DNA of 37,541 nt. It comes from HGM11525 sp045649145. GTDB taxonomy: Bacteria; Bacillota; Clostridia; UBA1381. Location: positions 1 to 37,541 of the forward strand of contig JAZRPK010000006.1 in the NCBI GenBank assembly GCA_045649145.1. The letters run 5' to 3'. How positions within the stretch are numbered: position 1 is the stretch's first letter; each line of letters starts with the position of its first letter. This document shows positions 23,960 to 32,146 of this stretch, piece by piece. A program made the position numbers and the translations under genes. A model generated the notes under the pieces. That model was given only the letters and a program-made list of their open reading frames with translations. It did not search any database and had not been told where the DNA came from.

Positions 23960-24009
23960 ATATTAAGTTTTAATCTGCACTTATTGCGGAAATGTCAGAC
24001 AAGTCTGCC

Positions 24010-24077
24010 AGCGACTCGGCTAAAAGCCTCGCTGCATAAGTTCGATTAACCAAATCGAAGATTTGGAATCTCACTTA
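24010..24077. repeat. element B, 68-bp structured repeat inside a tRNA-Leu fragment
   Basis: It has the same end blocks and core as element A: AGCGACTC at 24010-24017, TGCATAAGTTCGA at 24033-24045 and TTGGAATCTCACTTA at 24063-24077. It contains a perfect 7-bp hairpin (CCAAATC/GATTTGG) and a GGCT/AGCC stem. It separates GTCTGCC from AATTCC, which are contiguous in the D-arm of the intact tRNA-Leu, so it looks like an insertion into a tRNA copy. Confidence 0.7.
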
Positions 24078-24106
24078 AATTCCGCCACAGGCGCATATTA
24101 AGTTTT
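24078..24106 (-). pseudogene. tRNA-Leu 5'-end fragment with upstream flank
   Basis: These 29 bp are identical to 23943-23971: the first ~17 nt of tRNA-Leu plus 12 nt of its 5' flank. The tRNA sequence continues only as GTCTGCC on the far side of element B (24003-24009) and then diverges, so this copy cannot make a tRNA. Confidence 0.75.
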
Positions 24107-24127
24107 GTGCTTTCACAAAGCTTTTAT

Positions 24128-24156
24128 ATTTTAACACTAAATTTCTTATTTGTCAA
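24128..24156 (-). promoter_or_regulatory. promoter of the tRNA-Leu locus
   Basis: On the minus strand TTGACA (24156-24151) and TAAAAT (24133-24128) are 17 bp apart. The transcript would pass through the broken 5' tRNA copy before reaching intact tRNA-Leu. Confidence 0.75.
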
Positions 24157-24177
24157 GACAAAAATACTAAAATGCTC

Positions 24178-24206
24178 TTGTCTTTTTTTTTAATTTGATA
24201 TATAAT
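24178..24206 (+). promoter_or_regulatory. promoter of the trmB-yhbY-nadD operon
   Basis: TTGTCT at 24178-24183 and TATAAT at 24201-24206 are 17 bp apart. The -35 is one arm of an AAGACAA/TTGTCTT inverted repeat whose other arm (24155-24161) touches the -35 of the divergent tRNA promoter. Confidence 0.72.
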
Positions 24207-24240
24207 TATCCGAGGACAACTCATAAAGGGGAAAAATGAT

Positions 24241-24909
24241 ATGCGAATGAGAAAAAAACGCAACCGTGATGAGCGGCTTGAGCGTGTCAGTGAAAGACTT
24301 ATAAAAAATCCCGAGGAGCATAAGGGAGAATGGAGCAAGCTGTTCGATAATTCCAATCCTATCCACATTGAGATAGGAAGTGGCAAGGGCAAATTTATCT
24401 CCGAGATGGCAAAACTCCACCCTGATGTAAACTTTATCGCAGTTGATGTTATACCAGACGTGATACTTATGGCACTTGAGAAAACTGCCGATGGTGATTA
24501 TCCTAATCTGCGGTTTATAATATGCGATGCGTCTATGCTTAGTGAGTGCTTTTTAGAAGGAGAAATTGACCGCATATACCTTAATTTCTCTGACCCGTGG
24601 AAGAAAAAGAAACAGGCAAAACGCCGTCTTACACACGCCAATTTCTTAAATGTATACAAAAAAATTCTCATAAAAGGCGGAAAGCTTTGCTTTAAGACAG
24701 ACAATAGAGGACTTTTTGAATTCTCATTAAATTCTTTCGCTGCAGACAGAGATTTTATTATGTCGAACATCTCACTCGATTTGCACAATTCTGATTTTGA
24801 AGGCAACGTGATGACCGAGTATGAACAGAAATTTTCCGAGCAGGGAATGCCAATATACAGGCTTGAGGCAAAATTTGTAGAAGGAGAACAAAAAAATGTT
24901 GACAAGTAA
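24241..24909 (+). CDS. trmB: tRNA (guanine-N7-)-methyltransferase
   Basis: This 222-residue enzyme has the SAM-binding motif IEIGSGKGKF (about 43-52), FIAVDV, the conserved YLNFSDPWKKKKQAKRRL block and FKTDN, all typical of TrmB. It makes m7G46 in the variable loop of many tRNAs. AAAGGGG precedes the ATG by about 8 bp. The 3' end overlaps yhbY by 14 bp, indicating translational coupling of two RNA-related genes. Motifs appear complete and length is standard. Confidence 0.95.
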   Translation: MRMRKKRNRDERLERVSERLIKNPEEHKGEWSKLFDNSNPIHIEIGSGKGKFISEMAKLHPDVNFIAVDVIPDVILMALEKTADGDYPNLRFIICDASMLSECFLEGEIDRIYLNFSDPWKKKKQAKRRLTHANFLNVYKKILIKGGKLCFKTDNRGLFEFSLNSFAADRDFIMSNISLDLHNSDFEGNVMTEYEQKFSEQGMPIYRLEAKFVEGEQKNVDK

Positions 24910-25198
24910 ACAACGTGCATATTTACGCTCGCTCGCAAACGGTTTGCAGCCCGTTTTTATAATCGGCAAGGAGGGTGTAACCGACGAAACTATAAAACAG
25001 CTTGCACTTGTCCTTGAGGCGAGAGAGCTTATCAAGGTGAAAATCCTTGAAACTGCACTTCTTGACACAAAGGAATGCGGTAACGAAATTGCCGCAAAGC
25101 TTGATGCTGACTGTGTTCAGGCGATTGGTGCAAAATTTGTACTGTTCAAAAGAGCAATCAAAAAGGAAAACCATCAGATAAAATTTCCTTCAAAATAA
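24896..25198 (+). CDS. yhbY: YhbY-family (CRM domain) RNA-binding protein
   Basis: This 100-residue single CRM-domain protein opens LTSKQRAYLRSLAN and contains the GKEGVTDETIKQL segment that corresponds to the GxxG-type RNA-binding loop. YhbY/YqeI proteins associate with pre-50S particles. The gene overlaps trmB and is 16 bp upstream of nadD, matching the Bacillus yqeI-nadD-yqeK-rsfS order. GGAGAA in the end of trmB serves as its ribosome binding site. Confidence 0.92.
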   Translation: MLTSKQRAYLRSLANGLQPVFIIGKEGVTDETIKQLALVLEARELIKVKILETALLDTKECGNEIAAKLDADCVQAIGAKFVLFKRAIKKENHQIKFPSK

Positions 25199-25214
25199 AG
25201 GGGAGTAGCGCAAA

Positions 25215-26348
25215 ATGCGGAAAATAGGTTTGTTCGGCGGCACATTTAATCCTGTGCATAACGCTCATATTTCTATTGCTGAATATGCGTGTAACACTTT
25301 AGGACTTGATTTTGTTATAATGCTGACAGGCGGCAATCCGCCGCATAAAAAGGAGCTTGACATACCTGATGCGAAATTGCGGCATATAATGCTCAAAAAG
25401 GCTATAAAAGGTAAGGACAAGCTTATTGCCTGCGATTTTGAGGTGAAAAGGAAAGAGTATTCGTATACTGCTACAACTCTTGAGTATTTTAAGAGTATTT
25501 ATCCTGATGATAAGCTGTATTTTATAATGGGCGGCGATTCGCTTGACTATTTTCAGGATTGGTACAAGCCCGACGTTATAGCAAAGCTCGCTACCCTTGC
25601 TGTTTATGGCAGGGGAAAAGAGCACAACTACGAGTATATCAAAAACAGGTATGGTGCAGACATTGTCAGAATTGACGGACCATATTTTGACACATCGTCA
25701 ACGAGCTTACGGGCTACACCGGAATATATGAAAGAGAATATACCGCAGGATGTTTATGATTTCATAAAAAGGTACAAACTATATCTCTCTGGGAAGAGTG
25801 ATATGGAAATCCTTAAAGAAATACTAAGCGCCAACAGACTAAAGCACAGCATTGGTGTAGCGGATATGGCGAAGAAGCTTGGCGAAAGATACGGCGAGGA
25901 CAGCAATCTTTTAGAGCGTGCGGGACTCCTGCACGATGCTGCAAAGTGTATACCTTACGAGGATGCTCTTAAAATGTGCGACGAGCTTGAGGCTGAATTA
26001 GACCCGATAGAGCGTACCATTCCTCAACTTGTCCACCCAAAGCTTGGTGCAGAAATTGTCAAATGTCTGTTTGGGGTTAAAGAGGGGGAACTAACCTCCG
26101 CTATAAGATGTCATACTGTAGGAAAGCCAAATATGACTCTGTTTGAAAAGATAATATTTGTTGCCGATATGTGCGAGGAGGGCAGAAGCTTTCCTGGGGT
26201 TGATAACATCAGAAAGACAGCGTTTGAAAACCTTGGCAAAGCGATGCTTATGTGCATAGAGTCAACAATCAGCTTTAACAGTGCAAAGGGGGCTGTGGTG
26301 CATCCTATGGCATATGCGTTAAAAGGTCAGCTTAGCAGAAATTTGTAG
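25215..26348 (+). CDS. nadD: fused nicotinate-nucleotide adenylyltransferase and YqeK HD-domain hydrolase
   Basis: This is a 377-residue two-domain protein. Residues 1 to about 190 are NadD: GLFGGTFNPVHNAH nucleotidyltransferase motif at the start and SSTSLRA near 165. It adenylylates nicotinate mononucleotide in NAD synthesis. Residues about 200-377 are a YqeK-type HD domain with H211, H240-D241 (LLHDAAK), the VHPKLGAE and CHTVGK segments and a final FVADMCE Asp. YqeK proteins hydrolyse Ap4A symmetrically. In Bacillus these are adjacent separate genes; here no stop separates them and the linker is short. AAAGGGGAG precedes the ATG. Confidence 0.92.
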   Translation: MRKIGLFGGTFNPVHNAHISIAEYACNTLGLDFVIMLTGGNPPHKKELDIPDAKLRHIMLKKAIKGKDKLIACDFEVKRKEYSYTATTLEYFKSIYPDDKLYFIMGGDSLDYFQDWYKPDVIAKLATLAVYGRGKEHNYEYIKNRYGADIVRIDGPYFDTSSTSLRATPEYMKENIPQDVYDFIKRYKLYLSGKSDMEILKEILSANRLKHSIGVADMAKKLGERYGEDSNLLERAGLLHDAAKCIPYEDALKMCDELEAELDPIERTIPQLVHPKLGAEIVKCLFGVKEGELTSAIRCHTVGKPNMTLFEKIIFVADMCEEGRSFPGVDNIRKTAFENLGKAMLMCIESTISFNSAKGAVVHPMAYALKGQLSRNL

Positions 26349-26358
26349 AAATTATATA

Positions 26359-26387
26359 TAGACAAATGAGGGAAAATGTAGTATTAT
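26359..26387 (+). promoter_or_regulatory. possible promoter for rsfS-leuS
   Basis: TAGACA at 26359-26364 and TATTAT at 26382-26387 are 17 bp apart, in the 63-bp gap between the nadD fusion and rsfS. It may give rsfS-leuS expression independent of the trmB promoter. Confidence 0.6.
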
Positions 26388-26411
26388 AAGACTTTGAAGG
26401 GATGTGAAGTA

Positions 26412-26759
26412 ATGGAGAGAATTAAGACGATAGTAAACGCTCTTGACGATAAAAGAGCAAAAAATATAGATGTTCTGGATATATCAAAGCTTACATCGCT
26501 CGGTGACTATTTTGTGATTTGCACCTGTGGCTCCGAGCCGCAGGTACGTGCGTGCGTTGACAATGTTGAGGAAAAGATGGAGGAGCTCGGCATTAACTGT
26601 GCGCATAAAGAAGGCTATACCAATGGTAGCTGGGTGCTTATGGACTATAATGACATTATTATCCATATAATGCAGGAGGAAACACGTCAGTTCTATGCTT
26701 TGGAAAAGCTTTGGGACGATGCTCCGAGAATTGAAACAGGTATAAAAGAAGATAACTGA
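26412..26759 (+). CDS. rsfS: ribosome silencing factor RsfS
   Basis: The start is ATG 26412, with GAAGGGA nine bases upstream; the longer frame would use a TTG at 26394 without a site. The 115-residue product matches RsfS/Iojap: VLDISKLTSLGDYFVICTC, then GYTNGSWVLMDYNDIIIHIM and FYALEKLW. RsfS binds ribosomal protein uL14 on the 50S subunit and blocks subunit joining in starved or stationary cells. Its position after the yqeK domain is the classic order. The gap to leuS is 28 bp. Confidence 0.94.
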   Translation: MERIKTIVNALDDKRAKNIDVLDISKLTSLGDYFVICTCGSEPQVRACVDNVEEKMEELGINCAHKEGYTNGSWVLMDYNDIIIHIMQEETRQFYALEKLWDDAPRIETGIKEDN

Positions 26760-26787
26760 TATTTATATTTTGAAAGGGTGTTTGTAA

Positions 26788-29199
26788 ATGGGCAGCTATA
26801 ACTTTTCTGAAATTGAGAAGAAGTGGCAAAAAAAGTGGGAGGAAGCGGGCTGTTTCCACGCTGAAACAGGCAGTGATAAGCCTAAGTTCTATGCGCTTAT
26901 TGAGTTTCCGTATCCGTCAGGTCAGGGACTTCACGTTGGTCACCCCAGAAGCTATACCGCACTTGATATAGTTTCAAGAAAGCGCAGAATGCAGGGTTAT
27001 AACGTGCTGTATCCTATCGGATGGGACGCATTCGGACTTCCGACCGAAAATTTTGCTATTAAAAATAAAATTCATCCGAAGATTGTTACCAAAAACAATA
27101 TCGCAAACTTTACCAGACAGCTGAAGATGCTCGGCTTCTCATTTGACTGGTCACGTGAGGTAAATACCACCGACCCCGAGTATTATAAGTGGACTCAGTG
27201 GATATTCCTCCAGCTCTTTAAGAAGGGTCTTGCATATAAGCAGGAGATGCCGATTAACTGGTGTACAGGCTGTAAGGTCGGTCTTTCTAACGAAGAGGTT
27301 GTAAACGGCGTCTGTGAGCGTTGCGGCAGCGAGGTTGTACAGCGCAGAAAGAGTCAATGGATGCTTAAAATTACCGAGTATGCCGAAAGACTCATCAATG
27401 ACCTCGATGATGTTGACTATATCGAAAGAGTAAAGACACAGCAGAAAAACTGGATAGGCCGCTCGGAAGGCGCAGAGGTTAAGTTTGAGCTTACCTCAGG
27501 TGACGAGATGGTTGTATATACCACCAGAGCCGATACACTCTTTGGTGCTACGTATGTTGTTTTAGCTCCTGAGCATAAGCTTGTAGAAAAGCTTTTGCCG
27601 TCATTGGAAAATGCTGAAGAAATCAAGGATTATATTACACTCGCAGGCAAAAAGTCAGAGTTCGAGCGTACCGAGCTTGCAAAGGACAAGACTGGCGTTC
27701 AGCTAAAGGGTGTATATGCGATAAACCCCGTAAACGGAAACAAGCTGCCGATATTTATTTCAGATTATGTTCTTGTAACTTATGGTACAGGCGCTATTAT
27801 GGCAGTTCCTGCACACGACGAACGTGACTGGGATTTTGCTAAGAAATTCAATCTTCCGATTATTGAGGTTGTATCGGGCGGCGAAGATGTACAAAAGGCT
27901 GCCTATACCGATGTATACAAAGGCAATATGGTAAATTCGGGATTCTTAGACGGTATGCCTGTCAAAGAGGCTATACCCGCTATGATAAAATGGCTTGAGG
28001 AAAAGGGGCTCGGCAAAAAGAAGGTAAATTACAAGCTTCGTGACTGGCTCTTCTCACGTCAGCGTTATTGGGGCGAGCCGATACCCTTGGTTTACTGCGA
28101 AAAATGCGGTTGGGTGCCCGTTTCTGAGGAGCAGCTACCTCTTGAACTTCCCGAAATTGACGAGTTTGAGCCGGGCGAGAATGGTGAATCGCCGCTTGCA
28201 AAGGCTACAGACTGGATAAACACTACCTGTCCTCATTGTGGAGGAGAGGCAAAGCGTGAAACAGATACAATGCCGCAGTGGGCAGGCTCAAGCTGGTATT
28301 TCTTAAGATACATTGACCCGCATAATAATGATGCTCTTGCATCAAAGGAAGCGCTTGATTACTGGACACCGATTGACTGGTATAACGGCGGTATGGAGCA
28401 TACAACACTTCATCTGCTCTATTCACGATTCTGGCACAAGTTCCTCTATGACATTGGCATTGTTCCAACTAAAGAGCCGTATATGCGCCGTACATCACAC
28501 GGTATGATTTTGGGCGAAAACGGCGAGAAGATGTCCAAGTCGAGAGGAAATGTAGTAAATCCTGATGAGGTTGTTAACGATTTTGGTGCAGATGCAGTTC
28601 GTACCTTCGAGATGTTCATCGGTGCATTTGACCAGTCGACACCGTGGTCACAGGACGGTCTTAAGGGCTGTTATAAGTTCTTAGAGCGTGTATGGAATTT
28701 GCAGGATATGATAACAGATGAGGAAGGCTATAGCAAGGAGCTTTGCTCTAATATGCACAAGACCATCAAAAAGGTCGGCGATGATTACGAGAAGATGAAG
28801 TTCAACACAGGTATTGCCGCACTTATGAGTCTTGTTAATGATTTCTACAAGGCGGGCAGCGTTACAAAGGGTGAGTTTTTAACCCTTATTACACTTCTAA
28901 ACCCCGTCGCACCGCATATGACGGAGGAGCTTTGGGAAATGTACGGCAAGGGAGGACTTTTGTCAGTTTCTCCTTGGCCCGAGTATGACGAGGCTTTAAC
29001 TGTTGACAGCGAGGTAGAGATTGTTGTTCAGATTAACGGCAAAATCAGAGATAAAATGATGATTGCCGCTGACCTTGACAAAGCCGGCATTGAAAAGCTG
29101 GTTTCGGAAAGTGACGCTGTTAAAAAGCTTGTAGACGGCAAAACTGTTGTAAAAACAATCGTAGTACCGGGCAAGCTTGTAAATATTGTTGTTAAGTAA
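26788..29199 (+). CDS. leuS: leucyl-tRNA synthetase
   Basis: This 803-residue class Ia synthetase has the HIGH-type motif HVGH (49-52) and KMSKS (581-585). The CP1 editing domain includes TTRADTLFGATYVV and ends near MAVPAHDERD. Two Cys-pair clusters (CTGC/CERC and CEKC/CPHC) suggest zinc knuckles. The C-terminal domain closes with the usual VQINGKIRDKM and a short tail. It charges tRNA-Leu, one isoacceptor of which is encoded at 23876-23959. No T-box leader is present: only 28 bp separate it from rsfS. AAAGGGTG precedes the ATG. Confidence 0.96.
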   Translation: MGSYNFSEIEKKWQKKWEEAGCFHAETGSDKPKFYALIEFPYPSGQGLHVGHPRSYTALDIVSRKRRMQGYNVLYPIGWDAFGLPTENFAIKNKIHPKIVTKNNIANFTRQLKMLGFSFDWSREVNTTDPEYYKWTQWIFLQLFKKGLAYKQEMPINWCTGCKVGLSNEEVVNGVCERCGSEVVQRRKSQWMLKITEYAERLINDLDDVDYIERVKTQQKNWIGRSEGAEVKFELTSGDEMVVYTTRADTLFGATYVVLAPEHKLVEKLLPSLENAEEIKDYITLAGKKSEFERTELAKDKTGVQLKGVYAINPVNGNKLPIFISDYVLVTYGTGAIMAVPAHDERDWDFAKKFNLPIIEVVSGGEDVQKAAYTDVYKGNMVNSGFLDGMPVKEAIPAMIKWLEEKGLGKKKVNYKLRDWLFSRQRYWGEPIPLVYCEKCGWVPVSEEQLPLELPEIDEFEPGENGESPLAKATDWINTTCPHCGGEAKRETDTMPQWAGSSWYFLRYIDPHNNDALASKEALDYWTPIDWYNGGMEHTTLHLLYSRFWHKFLYDIGIVPTKEPYMRRTSHGMILGENGEKMSKSRGNVVNPDEVVNDFGADAVRTFEMFIGAFDQSTPWSQDGLKGCYKFLERVWNLQDMITDEEGYSKELCSNMHKTIKKVGDDYEKMKFNTGIAALMSLVNDFYKAGSVTKGEFLTLITLLNPVAPHMTEELWEMYGKGGLLSVSPWPEYDEALTVDSEVEIVVQINGKIRDKMMIAADLDKAGIEKLVSESDAVKKLVDGKTVVKTIVVPGKLVNIVVK

Positions 29200-29225
29200 C
29201 GCTTTCAAACTTAAAATAACTGAGA

Positions 29226-29262
29226 AAAAGAGTACAGTTATTTAATCTGTACTCTTTTGTTT
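29226..29262 (+). terminator. intrinsic terminator after leuS
   Basis: AAAAGAGTACAG (29226-29237) pairs with CTGTACTCTTTT (29247-29258), followed by a T-rich tail. Confidence 0.85.
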
Positions 29263-29283
29263 TGTAAAAAAGGGGATTATATA

Positions 29284-30387
29284 TTGGTGGTAAGGGATTT
29301 TATCAGGAAGAATGCTGTTATGTTTATCGCTATGGTTGTGGCAATAGTGACCTCTGTTATTGTACCTGTCGATAAACTCTATTTGGGATATTTCGACTTC
29401 AAAACTCTTGCGTGTTTGTTTTGTGTTCTTGCTGTCGTTTGCGCTCTTAGGAATATTAATTTTTTCTATATGCTTGCAAGAAAGATTGTACAGCTTTTCA
29501 AAAATGCCAAACTGGCTATACTTGCACTTGTGTATATAACATTTATCGGCTCTATGCTTATTGCAAATGATATGGCGCTGTTGACATTTTTACCCTTGGG
29601 ATATTTTGTATTAATATCAACAGGCAAAGAAAAATATATGGCATTTACTTTTATAATGCAAAATATCGCCGCTAATCTGGGAGGTATGCTGACACCGTTT
29701 GGTAATCCGCAGAATTTATATTTGTATTCTGCATTTGATATTCCCAATCTGGAATTTATCAGGATAATGGCATTGCCGTTTGTTGTATCTGTAGTAATTA
29801 TCACACTATGCTGTGTTTTGTTCGTGAAATCGGAAGAATTAAAGCTGGAAAATGAAAAGGTTATACTAAATCCAAAGAAGACATTGTTGTATCTGTTGCT
29901 GTTTGCACTGTCAATAATGATTGTCTTCAGGGGAATACCTTATTGGATAGGGCTTGTTGTAATTCCGGCAGTGCTTATTATTGCAGACAGAAAAGCGCTT
30001 AAGATGGTTGATTATCCATTGCTTTTGACTTTTGTATTTTTCTTTGTTTTTGCGGGGAATATGGCGAGAATAGGAGTGGTGAGGGATTTGTTTTCTGCTC
30101 TTTTGGATAAAAGCACGCTGCTGATGAGCATCCTGTCCTGTCAGGTTATAAGCAATGTTCCGACGGCAATACTTCTGTCACAGTTTACCGAAAATTACGC
30201 CGACTTGTTAGTTGGAGTAAATATCGGCGGAGTAGGCACGTTGATTTCATCACTGGCAAGCCTTATTACATTTAGAGAGTATGTAAAGCATAACCCGCAA
30301 AAGACTAAATACTATATCGGTATGTTTTCGCTGTATAACTTTGGTTTTCTTGCTGTTTTGACAGCGGTTATGCTCGTTTTGGGATAA
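29284..30387 (+). CDS. ion transporter superfamily permease (SLC13/CitMHS-like)
   Basis: I place the start at TTG 29284, eight bases after AAGGGG; GTG 29287 is an alternative, and TTG 29257 lies in the terminator. The 367-residue product has about ten membrane segments. Two family-type hairpin motifs are visible: NDMALLTFLPLG with GMLTPFGNPQNLYLYS in the first half, and SNVPTAILLSQF with NIGGVGTLISSLASLI in the second. This internal pseudo-symmetry is typical of anion or dicarboxylate permeases related to ArsB, NhaD and SLC13. The substrate cannot be told. It converges on proA with a shared terminator. Confidence 0.8.
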   Translation: MVVRDFIRKNAVMFIAMVVAIVTSVIVPVDKLYLGYFDFKTLACLFCVLAVVCALRNINFFYMLARKIVQLFKNAKLAILALVYITFIGSMLIANDMALLTFLPLGYFVLISTGKEKYMAFTFIMQNIAANLGGMLTPFGNPQNLYLYSAFDIPNLEFIRIMALPFVVSVVIITLCCVLFVKSEELKLENEKVILNPKKTLLYLLLFALSIMIVFRGIPYWIGLVVIPAVLIIADRKALKMVDYPLLLTFVFFFVFAGNMARIGVVRDLFSALLDKSTLLMSILSCQVISNVPTAILLSQFTENYADLLVGVNIGGVGTLISSLASLITFREYVKHNPQKTKYYIGMFSLYNFGFLAVLTAVMLVLG

Positions 30388-30389
30388 AT

Positions 30390-30420
30390 AAAGAGTACTT
30401 CAAGTCGAAGTACTCTTTTT
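30390..30420. terminator. bidirectional terminator between permease and proA
   Basis: A perfect 12-bp stem (30390-30401 against 30407-30418) with an AAGTC loop and T-runs on both strands lies between convergent stop codons. Confidence 0.88.
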
Positions 30421-30423
30421 GGT

Positions 30424-31668
30424 TTATTTTCTTATCTGACCGTTTCCATATATGATATTTTTTGTTGTTGTAAGAGCCTCAATCCCCATTGGGCCTCGTG
30501 CGTGCAGCTTTTGCGTGCTGATGCCGATTTCTGCACCTAAGCCAAACTCGAAGCCGTCGGTAAAGCGAGTCGATGCATTTACATAAACAGCAGCGGCGTC
30601 AATCTCTTTCAAAAACTTTTGGGAATTTTCATAAGAATTTGTGATTATAGCCTCCGAATGACCTGTATTATATCGGTTTATATGTGAGATTGCCTCGTTA
30701 ATATCTGCGACAATCTTGCAGGAGATAATAAGGTCTAAGTATTCGGTTCCCCAATCGTCCTCGGTCGCAGGTACTGCGTCGGGTAAAATACTAATAGTCT
30801 TTTCGCAACCTCTGATTTGTACACCCTTTGCAATAAGACTTTTGGCAATAGCGGGGAGCAGGTGAGCTGCTTTTTCGTGCACCACCAGCGACTCGCAGGC
30901 GTTGCAAACACCTGTGCGCTGAGTTTTGGCATTTTCTATTATATTGCAAGCCATTTCACAGTCGGCAGATTCATCTACAAAGATATGGCAATTGCCCGTG
31001 CCTGTTTCAATAACAGGAATTGTGCTGTTATTAACAACAGTGGAAATCAAACCTGCACCGCCACGAGGGATTAAAACGTCTATGTATTTGTTAAGACGCA
31101 TAAGCTCGGTTGCGGTTTCTCTTGAAGTGTCTTCTATAAGAATGAGAGCATCGGGCGTGATTTTGGACTCTTCGAGCGACTGGCACAAAACCTTGCAAAT
31201 TGCCTTGTTTGAATTTATTGCATCACTGCCGCCACGCAAGATAACTGCATTTGATGTCTTAAAGCAAAGACCAAATGCGTCAGCCGTAACATTGGGGCGT
31301 GATTCGTAAATAATTCCGATAACGCCCAAAGGCACTCGCTTTTGACCTATGATAAGGCCGTTGGGGCGCTCTTTCATTGATATAACCTCGTCTACTGGGT
31401 CATCAAGCGCTGCAATGTCCCTAAGGCCGTCAGCCATCGACTCTATTCTGTCATCTGTAAGGCGGAGCCTGTCTATAAGCGAGTCCTTGACGCCCTTGTC
31501 CTTTGCAGATGATATATCCTTTTCGTTTTCTAAAAGGATAAAAGCCTTGTTTTTGGCAAGTGCATCTGCTGCTGCAAGGAGCGCATTATTTTTTTCGGTT
31601 TTACTTACAAGAGCAAGCTTAGCTGCTGCTGTTTTTGCCCTTGCACCGATATTTTCAAGATATGTCAT
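30424..31668 (-). CDS. proA: glutamate-5-semialdehyde dehydrogenase (gamma-glutamyl phosphate reductase)
   Basis: This 414-residue enzyme of the aldehyde dehydrogenase superfamily has LRGGSDAINSN, DVLIPRGGAGLI, the catalytic Cys in TQRTGVCNACESLVVH, and the C-terminal FGLGAEIGISTQKLHARGPMG signature. It reduces glutamyl-5-phosphate to the semialdehyde in proline synthesis. proB, its usual partner, is not adjacent; instead a secreted stalk-domain protein lies 17 bp upstream. AGAGG precedes the ATG. Length is normal and motifs appear intact. Confidence 0.95.
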   Translation of the reverse strand: MTYLENIGARAKTAAAKLALVSKTEKNNALLAAADALAKNKAFILLENEKDISSAKDKGVKDSLIDRLRLTDDRIESMADGLRDIAALDDPVDEVISMKERPNGLIIGQKRVPLGVIGIIYESRPNVTADAFGLCFKTSNAVILRGGSDAINSNKAICKVLCQSLEESKITPDALILIEDTSRETATELMRLNKYIDVLIPRGGAGLISTVVNNSTIPVIETGTGNCHIFVDESADCEMACNIIENAKTQRTGVCNACESLVVHEKAAHLLPAIAKSLIAKGVQIRGCEKTISILPDAVPATEDDWGTEYLDLIISCKIVADINEAISHINRYNTGHSEAIITNSYENSQKFLKEIDAAAVYVNASTRFTDGFEFGLGAEIGISTQKLHARGPMGIEALTTTKNIIYGNGQIRK

Positions 31669-31685
31669 AGTAAACCTCTGTTATT

Positions 31686-32114
31686 TTAGTTGTTGATGTA
31701 TACTGTGCGTGTGGTTTCGTCCCATTCCACCGTTGCACCCAGCTCGTCCATAATAAAACGCAGCGGCACCATTGTGCGTTCATTAACGATTTCTGCAGGA
31801 GCATCAAGCTGCTTTTCTTCCGAATTTACAAAAGCCTTATCAGAGCCAATCTGGAGAAAAATGAAGGTCACATCATCGCCGTTTGGTTTTGCAATAATAG
31901 CTGTTCTTGACTCCTTATCCCAGCTGACAGTTGCACCGACTGCCGCAAACACACCTCTTAGCGGTACCATTGTACGCTCGTCTTTTATGTACGCATTAGT
32001 GTCAAGCTGCATTTCGCTGCCGTTAAACATAATGGTAACGTTGTTGGCAAAAGCAACCATGAAGTTGAATGTCAAAACAATAGTAATTAGTAACGCGATT
32101 ATTTTTTTAAGCAT
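31686..32114 (-). CDS. secreted copper amine oxidase N-terminal (stalk) domain protein
   Basis: This 142-residue protein begins with a signal peptide (KK, then a hydrophobic core, probable cleavage after AFA at residue 23). The mature part is two copies of the Cu_amine_oxidN1-like repeat: DERTMVPLRGVFAAVGATVSWD and NERTMVPLRFIMDELGATVEWD, each followed by a beta strand. These repeats are named after the amine oxidase stalk; they do not bind copper and are common in secreted Clostridia proteins. No catalytic domain is present. Its own promoter lies upstream, and the 17-bp gap to proA suggests they share a transcript. Confidence 0.88.
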   Translation of the reverse strand: MLKKIIALLITIVLTFNFMVAFANNVTIMFNGSEMQLDTNAYIKDERTMVPLRGVFAAVGATVSWDKESRTAIIAKPNGDDVTFIFLQIGSDKAFVNSEEKQLDAPAEIVNERTMVPLRFIMDELGATVEWDETTRTVYINN

Positions 32115-32146
32115 TATAGTACCAACCCTTCAAAAATTTATTATAT

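Larger units (their letters stand above)
23485..24240. other. 756-bp stretch without a protein gene: tRNA-Leu and its degenerate copies
   Basis: No credible coding sequence lies between spoIIAA and trmB. Reading on the minus strand from 24240, it holds: a promoter; a tRNA-Leu 5' fragment carrying element B; intact tRNA-Leu(UAG); a terminator; element A next to a tRNA-Leu 3' fragment; and two copies of a 27-bp sequence that contains a terminator hairpin. The bases 23485-23593 upstream of spoIIAA show nothing I can name. An open frame across the tRNA (23639-23953, minus) is a translated tRNA, not a gene. Confidence 0.7.

Noticed and set aside
26760..26787. A T-box leader for leuS
   Set aside because: Only 28 bp separate rsfS and leuS, with no T-box sequence or terminator.
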